Assembly: GCA_947632575.1 (NCBI GenBank)
Contig: CANRPV010000005.1
Span: forward strand, 1 to 23,900
From: an uncultured Eggerthellaceae bacterium
Lineage (GTDB): Bacteria > Actinomycetota > Coriobacteriia > Coriobacteriales > Eggerthellaceae
Reading direction: 5' to 3'
Length of the DNA stretch: 23,900 nt
This document shows, piece after piece, positions 8,179-13,242 of this stretch (the first letter of the stretch is position 1; each line of letters starts with the position of its first letter). A program made the translations under genes and the position numbers. Below the pieces are notes generated by a model. The model was not told where the DNA came from. It was given only the letters and a program-made list of their open reading frames with translations, and made no database searches.

Positions 8179-9569
8179 TATTGGATTCCGGGAACTGAGG
8201 GAATCGTGGCGAAACCGACCTCAAGTTCCTCATCAGTAGGAACATGATCCTTCATGGTTCCCTTGTTGTATTCCTCGTAGGCAGCCATATCGAAGTATCC
8301 CGTGCCGGTCAATCCAAAGAGGATCACCTTGGGTTCTTTGGTGATGGCGCACTTACGAGCTTCCTCCATAGCCACATAGATCGCATGAGCGCTCTCAGGA
8401 GCGGGCAGAATGGTCTCGATGCGCGCGAATTCCTCAGCGGCATGGAACACATCGGTCTGCTTCACGGCCTCAGCCTCTAGATAGCCATCGTGATGGAGCT
8501 TGGAGATAATGGGCGACATACCGTGATAGCGCAGACCACCGGCATGGTCGGGAGACGGCTGGAAGCCATTGCCCAACGTGTACATCTTGCAAAGCGGACA
8601 GGTTTGACCCGTGTCGGCGAAGTCATAGAGATACTTGCCACGAGTCAAACTCGGACAGCCGGTGGGCTCAACGGCAATGAAGCGCGTGTCGGGCTTGTCG
8701 CCGCGCAGCTTATCCCGCATAAAGGGAGCGATCAGGCCACCGAGGTTCGATCCGCCGCCAGCGCAGCCGATGACGATATCCGGATACTCGCCCAGCTCCT
8801 CCATGGCCGTGTAGCTCTCAAGGCCGATGATGGACTGATGGAGCAGCACCTGGTTGAGCACGCTACCCAGCTGATAACGGCCCTTGTTCTCGGGTACGTT
8901 GAGAGCCCGCTCCACAGCCTCGGAAATAGCCGTGCCGAGAGATCCGGTGGAGTTGGGATTAGCGGCCAGCATCTTACGACCGATCTCAGTGGTGTCTGAC
9001 GGAGACGGGGTCACTGTGGCGTTGAAGGTCTCCATGATGTTGCGACGGAAAGGCTTTTGCTGATAGCTCACCTTTACCATAAAGACGTCTAGATCCACAC
9101 CGAAGTGATCCGTGGCCTCGGCCAAAGCGGTGCCCCACTGGCCGGCGCCCGTTTCGGTGGTCACCTTCGTCAGCTCTTGATCCTTGGCATAGAAGGCCTG
9201 AGCAAGCGCGGAATTAAGCTTATGGGAGCCAGAGGTGTTGTTCCCCTCGAACTTGTAATAGATATGCGCCGGCGTCCCCAGATACTCTTCCAAGTTATAG
9301 GCACGGCAAAGAGGCGATGGACGATAGACCTTGTACATCTCCAAAACCGGCTCAGGAATGTCAAAGTAAGCGGTTTTGTCGTCTAACTCCTGCTTGACCA
9401 GCTCATCGCAAAAGACCGGCGCGATATCCTCCGGCTCGGCGATCTTTCCATTGGGAAGACGCATGGGCTCGGGAGGCTCAGGCATATCGGCTCTCAGGTT
9501 GTACCACTGGGTGGGAATCTGATCCTCCCGCAGATAGAGTCGATAGGGAATCTCTTTGGCGTCAGTCAT
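8178..9569 (-). CDS. trpB: TrpB2-type tryptophan synthase beta chain-like PLP enzyme
   Basis: The 463-residue PLP enzyme matches the long TrpB2-type (TrpB-like) subgroup, not the roughly 400-residue TrpB1. It starts with the TrpB2-typical YRLYLREDQIPTQWYN region and has RPSPLCRAYNLEEYLGTPAHIYYK. The PLP Lys117 sits in GSHKLNSA, followed by ETGAGQWG. The phosphate-binding glycines are in IGCAGGGSNLGG. The expected reaction is indole plus serine to tryptophan. The ATG at 9569 is used because AGGAGAGG lies just upstream; the 17 extra codons before it are unlikely to be translated. No trpA is adjacent. The tryptophan attenuator in its leader directly supports a role in tryptophan supply, which family membership alone would not prove. 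Confidence 0.93.
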   Translation of the reverse strand: MTDAKEIPYRLYLREDQIPTQWYNLRADMPEPPEPMRLPNGKIAEPEDIAPVFCDELVKQELDDKTAYFDIPEPVLEMYKVYRPSPLCRAYNLEEYLGTPAHIYYKFEGNNTSGSHKLNSALAQAFYAKDQELTKVTTETGAGQWGTALAEATDHFGVDLDVFMVKVSYQQKPFRRNIMETFNATVTPSPSDTTEIGRKMLAANPNSTGSLGTAISEAVERALNVPENKGRYQLGSVLNQVLLHQSIIGLESYTAMEELGEYPDIVIGCAGGGSNLGGLIAPFMRDKLRGDKPDTRFIAVEPTGCPSLTRGKYLYDFADTGQTCPLCKMYTLGNGFQPSPDHAGGLRYHGMSPIISKLHHDGYLEAEAVKQTDVFHAAEEFARIETILPAPESAHAIYVAMEEARKCAITKEPKVILFGLTGTGYFDMAAYEEYNKGTMKDHVPTDEELEVGFATIPSVPGIQ

Positions 9570-9625
9570 GATATTTCCTCTCCTTCTGTTTGACCTTGAC
9601 TGTTCGTCCCCTAGAACCATTCCAC

Positions 9626-9720
9626 AAAAAAGGCCCCCGGATTACCGAGGGCCTTGATCTGTGGACGCAGACGCTTGACTCAGTAACCCGAGATCACTTC
9701 ACCTTGCACCACCAAGCGCC
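9626..9720 (-). promoter_or_regulatory. Tryptophan attenuator (regions 1-4 with terminator)
   Basis: Reading on the minus strand, region 1 (9720-9712, GGCGCTTGG) contains the first leader Trp codon. It pairs over nine positions with TCAAGCGTC (9678-9670). Region 2 (9690-9679, CGGGTTACTGAG) pairs over twelve positions, two of them G-U, with region 3 (9649-9638, CTCGGTAATCCG), forming an anti-terminator. Region 3 instead takes part in the terminator: AAGGCCCTCGG (9655-9645), loop TAAT, CCGGGGGCCTT (9640-9630), then six Ts at 9631-9626. The leader stop codon is four bases before region 2. All parts needed for ribosome-stalling control by charged tRNA-Trp are present in the right order, 57 bp ahead of trpB2. 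Confidence 0.9.
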
Positions 9721-9789
9721 ATCCAGCAGAACAGTATCTATGCCGCAGGCATTTATGCCATAGGAAAGATCTGTCCGTGTCTTTTGCAA
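9694..9789 (-). CDS. trpL: trp leader peptide with tandem Trp codons
   Basis: A 31-codon frame starts at TTG 9789, with GAAAGG six bases upstream, and ends in LLDGAWWCKVK and TGA at 9696-9694. The two adjacent Trp codons (9714-9709) overlap region 1 of the attenuator. When tryptophan is short the ribosome would stall there, freeing region 2 to form the anti-terminator. When tryptophan is plentiful it reaches the stop codon, covers region 2 and allows the terminator. The TTG start is inferred from the ribosome site and the open frame. The frame also remains open upstream of it. Confidence 0.85.
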   Translation of the reverse strand: MQKTRTDLSYGINACGIDTVLLDGAWWCKVK

Positions 9790-9816
9790 TGCAAGCCTTT
9801 CTATCGGGTTTCGATC

Positions 9817-9840
9817 ACTATAGCATGCAAGTTCTGTCAA
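9817..9840 (-). promoter_or_regulatory. Candidate trpB2 leader promoter
   Basis: On the minus strand, TGCTATAGT forms an extended -10 element (hexamer 9822-9817), about 28 bases before the leader-peptide start. A TTGACA at 9840-9835 is too close (12-bp spacer) to be a standard -35. A weaker TTTATT placed 16 bp upstream is an alternative. Confidence 0.4.
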
Positions 9841-9872
9841 TAAAGAGACATTTCTGGAAAAGGGGCCAGGGG

Positions 9873-9919
9873 CTTTAGCGCTTAGCTAAAGACTCATATG
9901 CGGATACTTCCATTATAAT
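9873..9919 (+). promoter_or_regulatory. Promoter of the kinase-GH13_18 operon with overlapping hairpin
   Basis: A perfect TATAAT lies at 9914-9919, with only a weak -35 around 9891-9896 (GACTCA). Immediately upstream is an inverted repeat, CTTTAGC (9873-9879) and GCTAAAG (9885-9891), ending at the -35 position. A strong -10, a poor -35 and an adjacent palindrome would suit a regulator-dependent promoter. It is divergent from the trpB2 leader promoter, roughly 90 bp away. Confidence 0.5.
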
Positions 9920-9961
9920 GACTGCTGAGCTGCTTTTCAAAGCCATTAACGAGGTGAGACC

Positions 9962-10726
9962 ATGTACGAGGACATTCCCCACGGCGATATGCCCGGCGAC
10001 AAAATCGAGATCGACCAGAGTCATGTTGAGAAAGCCGAACTTATCTTTCCCCTACTCAAAGAAGAATTGGATGAGATCTTCGAAACGCGAGTCATCAAGA
10101 AAGCCGTTGTGAGCGTCTGCGGAGGCTCCGGGGTTGGCAAATCAGAGGTGGCCTCGCTGCTCTCTTACTTCTTGACCGAAGCGGGAATAAAAAGCTACAC
10201 GCTCTCCGGTGACAACTACCCTCATCGGATTCCCGAGGAGAACGACCAGATGCGTGCGAAGGTCTACGAGGAGCAGGGCGAAGAGGGCCTGCGCGCCTAC
10301 CTGGGCAGCCAGCAGGAAATCGATTTCGAGAAGGTCAGCGAGATCATCGCAGCCTTTAAAGCGGGGCAGCCCGTCATCGCCCTTAAACGCATGGGACGCG
10401 TCAAAGGAGACATTCGCTGGGAGGATGTGGATCTGTCCGATACTCAGGTGCTCATGCTGGAATGGACTCACGGCAACAGCGACCTGATTCAGGGTGTTGA
10501 TATCCCGATTCTTCTCAACAGCACACCTGAGGAGACTTTGGAGCATCGTCGGAAGCGCAATCGCGACAAAAACGTTGACAGTCCACTGACCCTTTTGGTG
10601 CTCAACATCGAGCAAGATATGCTCAAACGGCAAGCCCATAAGGCGAGGTTCATTATCAGCAAGCAAGGCGAGCTTCTGAGCTGGGATGATTACTGCAACC
10701 TGATGGATCCTGAGGAGGGCAGGTAG
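9962..10726 (+). CDS. P-loop small-molecule kinase (uridine/APS-kinase-like)
   Basis: The 254-residue cytosolic protein has a Walker A motif GGSGVGKS at about residue 54, preceded by a beta strand (AVVSVC). A DNYPHR segment lies in the position where uridine-kinase-like enzymes place substrate-binding residues, and RRKRNRDK looks like an arginine lid. The length and order suit the uridine kinase/adenylylsulfate kinase group, but neither family's full substrate signature is present. The ATG has GAGGTGAG just upstream. The next gene, a GH13_18 phosphorylase-like enzyme, starts one base after this stop, so the two products probably work on the same compound. The kinase may phosphorylate the phosphorylase's substrate or its released acceptor. 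Substrate is not known. Confidence 0.75.
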   Translation: MYEDIPHGDMPGDKIEIDQSHVEKAELIFPLLKEELDEIFETRVIKKAVVSVCGGSGVGKSEVASLLSYFLTEAGIKSYTLSGDNYPHRIPEENDQMRAKVYEEQGEEGLRAYLGSQQEIDFEKVSEIIAAFKAGQPVIALKRMGRVKGDIRWEDVDLSDTQVLMLEWTHGNSDLIQGVDIPILLNSTPEETLEHRRKRNRDKNVDSPLTLLVLNIEQDMLKRQAHKARFIISKQGELLSWDDYCNLMDPEEGR

Positions 10727-10727
10727 T

Positions 10728-12287
10728 ATGACTCACGACCTTGGCCCCATGCCCTCCACTAGTCCTGATCATACGTCCGAACACACGCTCGACAACATAC
10801 CCAAGCACAAGCTTGGCCCCATGCTCAACGCCTATCCCGATAGCATCGGCGGAAACCTCAAGGCCATGGTGGATTTCCTCGACCGACCAGAGCTGGCGGA
10901 CGTCTTTTCGTCTTTCTATATCCTCCCGAGCCTTTATCACACGGATCTCGATCGCGGCTTTTCGGTCCAGGACTACGATCTGGATGAATCCATGGCGACC
11001 CGCGATGATCTTGATCGGCTTTCTGACTTGGGCATCGATCTGAAGCTCGACTTCATCCTAAACCATGCCTCGGTGCTGTCGCCCCAGTTCCAAGATCTGC
11101 TCACTTTCGGCGATGATTCCACGTATCGCGATTTCTTCATCGATTGGAACCGTTTCTGGGATGGTCACGGCGAAATGACCGCTGAGGGCTATATTCAGCC
11201 GGACCCGGACGTCATCAAGGACATGTTCTTCCGCAAACCTGGTCTTCCGCTGCTCATGGTCGAATTTCCCGATGGGAGCCGCCATCCCTACTGGAACACC
11301 TTTTACCAGAAGGTTTGGCGCGAGGACGGCAAGCTCAAGTATCTCGGCCAGATGGATCTCAACGTGAAGTCACCTCTGGTTTGGGATTTCTATAGCGACA
11401 CGCTGGGCACTTTGGCGGGATATGGCGCCAAACTCGTACGCTTGGACGCCTTTGCCTATACCTCTAAGGAGGTCGGTGCGAAAAACTTCCTCAACGAGCC
11501 AGAGACCTGGGACATTCTCGAACGCGTTCGCCAGCTGGCAGCGCCTCATGAGCTGGAGCTGCTGCCGGAGATTCATGCATCCTACGGCGAAGGCACCTAT
11601 GAAATTCTTGCCAACAAGGGTTATCCGATTTACGACTTTTTCATGCCGGGGCTCATTCTCGACGCCTTCGAGCGAGAAAGCGGAATCTACCTCAAGCGAT
11701 GGACTGATGAGATCACCGGCAAAGGTCTGCGTACGATCAGCATGCTCGGCTGTCATGACGGCATTCCGCTGCTTGACCTCAAGGGTCTCCTTTCTGATGA
11801 GGACATCGCCAAACTCATCGAGACCTTAGTGAGCCGAGGCGGCTACGTGAAGGATCTGCACGGTCAGAAGAAGATGTACTACCAGGTCAACTGCGCCTAC
11901 TACAGCGCGCTGGGCGAAGTGGAGCAACGCATGCTGCTCGCTCGAGCGATCCAGCTTTTCATGCCCGGCAAACCTCAAATCTGGTACCTGGACCTGCTGG
12001 GCGGAACCAACGACTATGCCGCTATCGAGCGAGGTGGCGAGGGTGGTCACAAGGAAATCAACCGTACCAACTACACGCTCGACGAGGCTCTTGAACGTCT
12101 TAAGCGACCGCTGGTTCAAAAACAACTGGAGATGATACGCTTCCGCAACACCAATCCCGCTTTTACCGAGGATGCCGATATCTCGTTTGAGTGCGACGGC
12201 CCAAAGATCTCTATCCACTGGGATACGAACGGCAAGCACGCGGAGCTCAACGCGAATTTGAGCGACTGCAGCTTTACCTATCGGTAG
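10728..12287 (+). CDS. GH13_18 sucrose phosphorylase-like enzyme
   Basis: The 519-residue protein matches glycoside hydrolase family 13 subfamily 18, retaining phosphorylases that split sucrose, sucrose 6'-phosphate or glucosylglycerate with phosphate to give glucose 1-phosphate. Visible landmarks are AYPDSIGG, then LDFILNHAS, the nucleophile Asp in VRLDAFAY, the acid/base Glu in LLPEIHASY and the transition-state Asp in LGCHDGIPLLDLKG. A sucrose-phosphorylase-like section, GGTNDY...EINRTNY...LKRPLV, follows. No signal peptide is seen, so it acts in the cytosol. Acceptor specificity cannot be read safely. AGGAGG precedes the ATG; about 30 extra N-terminal residues carry a repeated LGPM, and the family's usual start would fall near MLNAYPD at 10822. 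It is cotranscribed with the P-loop kinase. Confidence 0.88.
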   Translation: MTHDLGPMPSTSPDHTSEHTLDNIPKHKLGPMLNAYPDSIGGNLKAMVDFLDRPELADVFSSFYILPSLYHTDLDRGFSVQDYDLDESMATRDDLDRLSDLGIDLKLDFILNHASVLSPQFQDLLTFGDDSTYRDFFIDWNRFWDGHGEMTAEGYIQPDPDVIKDMFFRKPGLPLLMVEFPDGSRHPYWNTFYQKVWREDGKLKYLGQMDLNVKSPLVWDFYSDTLGTLAGYGAKLVRLDAFAYTSKEVGAKNFLNEPETWDILERVRQLAAPHELELLPEIHASYGEGTYEILANKGYPIYDFFMPGLILDAFERESGIYLKRWTDEITGKGLRTISMLGCHDGIPLLDLKGLLSDEDIAKLIETLVSRGGYVKDLHGQKKMYYQVNCAYYSALGEVEQRMLLARAIQLFMPGKPQIWYLDLLGGTNDYAAIERGGEGGHKEINRTNYTLDEALERLKRPLVQKQLEMIRFRNTNPAFTEDADISFECDGPKISIHWDTNGKHAELNANLSDCSFTYR

Positions 12288-12353
12288 CATTTACTGCCGA
12301 TAGCGTTTGGTATCGGCAGAACATTTGCTGCCGATAGAGGCTATCGGCAGCAA
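12278..12353 (+). repeat. Alternating inverted copies of a 10-bp element, overlapping the GH13_18 stop
   Basis: Five copies of CTATCGG(C/T)AG alternate in orientation at 12278, 12294, 12310, 12328 and 12341. The first holds the GH13_18 stop codon. The strongest hairpin is TTGCTGCCGATAG (12325-12337) with CTATCGGCAGCAA (12341-12353), a perfect 13-bp stem with a 3-base loop. Neighbouring copies can pair in alternative ways. No T-run follows. Confidence 0.85.
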
Positions 12354-12370
12354 CCACTATCGCAGAACCC

Positions 12371-12402
12371 GCCACCAGCAAACGCTGTGGTTTTCTGGTG
12401 GC
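12371..12402 (+). terminator. Weak hairpin downstream of the GH13_18 operon
   Basis: GCCACCAG (12371-12378) pairs with CTGGTGGC (12395-12402), an 8-bp stem. A TTTT lies inside the loop side, not after the stem, so it is not a textbook terminator. Confidence 0.35.
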
Positions 12403-12423
12403 TCTCAAATGTTTAGATAATTA

Positions 12424-12461
12424 CCAACTATAAAGCTGTGACCAGCGGGTATACTAGTTGG
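12424..12461 (+). promoter_or_regulatory. Candidate hyp operon promoter with flanking inverted repeat
   Basis: TATACT (12450-12455) is a good -10 element about 36 bases before the hypB start; no strong -35 is visible. CCAACTA (12424-12430) and TAGTTGG (12455-12461) form a 7-bp inverted repeat around the promoter, spaced about three helical turns, which could be operator half-sites. Confidence 0.4.
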
Positions 12462-12490
12462 CAGATTCTCAACAAACAAGGAGTCGCCTT

Positions 12491-13189
12491 TTGAGTAAGG
12501 TACGAGTATTAGAGGTCAAGCAGAGCGTCTTTGCTGAGAATGATCGCCATGCAGAGGCTTTACGTTCAGAGCTTAAACAGAAGAAGCTCTTCCTCCTCAA
12601 TCTGATGTCATCTCCCGGGTCGGGCAAAACCACTACCTTGAGTCGCACCATCGAAGCCCTTCGAGATCGGCTGCGTATCGGCGTCATGGAAGCCGATATC
12701 GACTCCGACGTCGATGCCCAAACCATGGCCGCGCTGGGTGTCAAAACCATCCAGCTTCATACCGGCGGCATGTGCCATCTCGATGCGGACATGACCGCCC
12801 AGGGTTTGGAGGGCCTGGAAACAGGAGATCTGGACCTGGCCATTCTGGAGAATGTGGGCAATCTGGTCTGTCCCGCCGAATTCGATACGGGAGCGGTAAA
12901 AAACGCCATGATTTTGAGCGTTCCCGAAGGCGATGACAAACCTCTGAAATACCCCCTCATGTTCCAAGTAAGCGACGTGGTGCTGATAAACAAGATCGAT
13001 CTGATTCCCTACGTCGATTTTGATATGGACGCTTGCCAGAAGCGCATCCTCGAGCGCAATCCCCGAGCTCAAATCTTTCCCCTCTGCGCACGCACGGGTG
13101 AAGGCGTGGGGCCTTGGGCCGCTTGGCTTGAGGAGCAGGTCCGAAGCTGGCAAACATCACCGGCGCTCGTGAGGAACATCGAACCGTAA
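12491..13189 (+). CDS. hypB: Hydrogenase nickel incorporation GTPase HypB
   Basis: HypB, 232 residues, is the GTPase that with HypA inserts nickel into the large subunit of NiFe hydrogenases. The P-loop is SSPGSGKTTT, followed by ADIDSDVDAQ (switch I), the metal-binding region LHTGGMCHLDADM, ENVGNLVCPAEFD, the NKID specificity motif and CARTGEGVGPW near the end. There is no His-rich N-terminal tail of the kind used for nickel storage. The TTG at 12491 is chosen because AAGGAG lies seven bases upstream; the frame is open to 12458 but that region overlaps the promoter. It opens a four-gene unit with the Fe-S flavoprotein, hypA and fdhD. Confidence 0.93.
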   Translation: MSKVRVLEVKQSVFAENDRHAEALRSELKQKKLFLLNLMSSPGSGKTTTLSRTIEALRDRLRIGVMEADIDSDVDAQTMAALGVKTIQLHTGGMCHLDADMTAQGLEGLETGDLDLAILENVGNLVCPAEFDTGAVKNAMILSVPEGDDKPLKYPLMFQVSDVVLINKIDLIPYVDFDMDACQKRILERNPRAQIFPLCARTGEGVGPWAAWLEEQVRSWQTSPALVRNIEP

Positions 13190-13242
13190 GGAGTACCGTC
13201 GCTACGCGATAACCACCAATCCTCCGCTAGGAAAGGAGTCCC

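Noticed and set aside
9170..9364. Short antisense frames within trpB2 and other genes
   Set aside because: They have no ribosome site or recognisable motif and overlap strongly supported genes.
5180..9677. Same 12-mer (CGCAGACGCTTG on plus) in the adhE leader (5180-5191) and the trpB2 leader (9666-9677)
   Set aside because: Several chance 12-mer pairs are expected in a window of this size, and in the trpB2 leader the word is explained by the 1:2 attenuator stem.
9600..9840. T-box riboswitch upstream of trpB2
   Set aside because: GGTGGTGCAAGG resembles part of a T-box, but the conserved T-box bulge sequence is absent, and the leader peptide with paired regions explains the leader fully.
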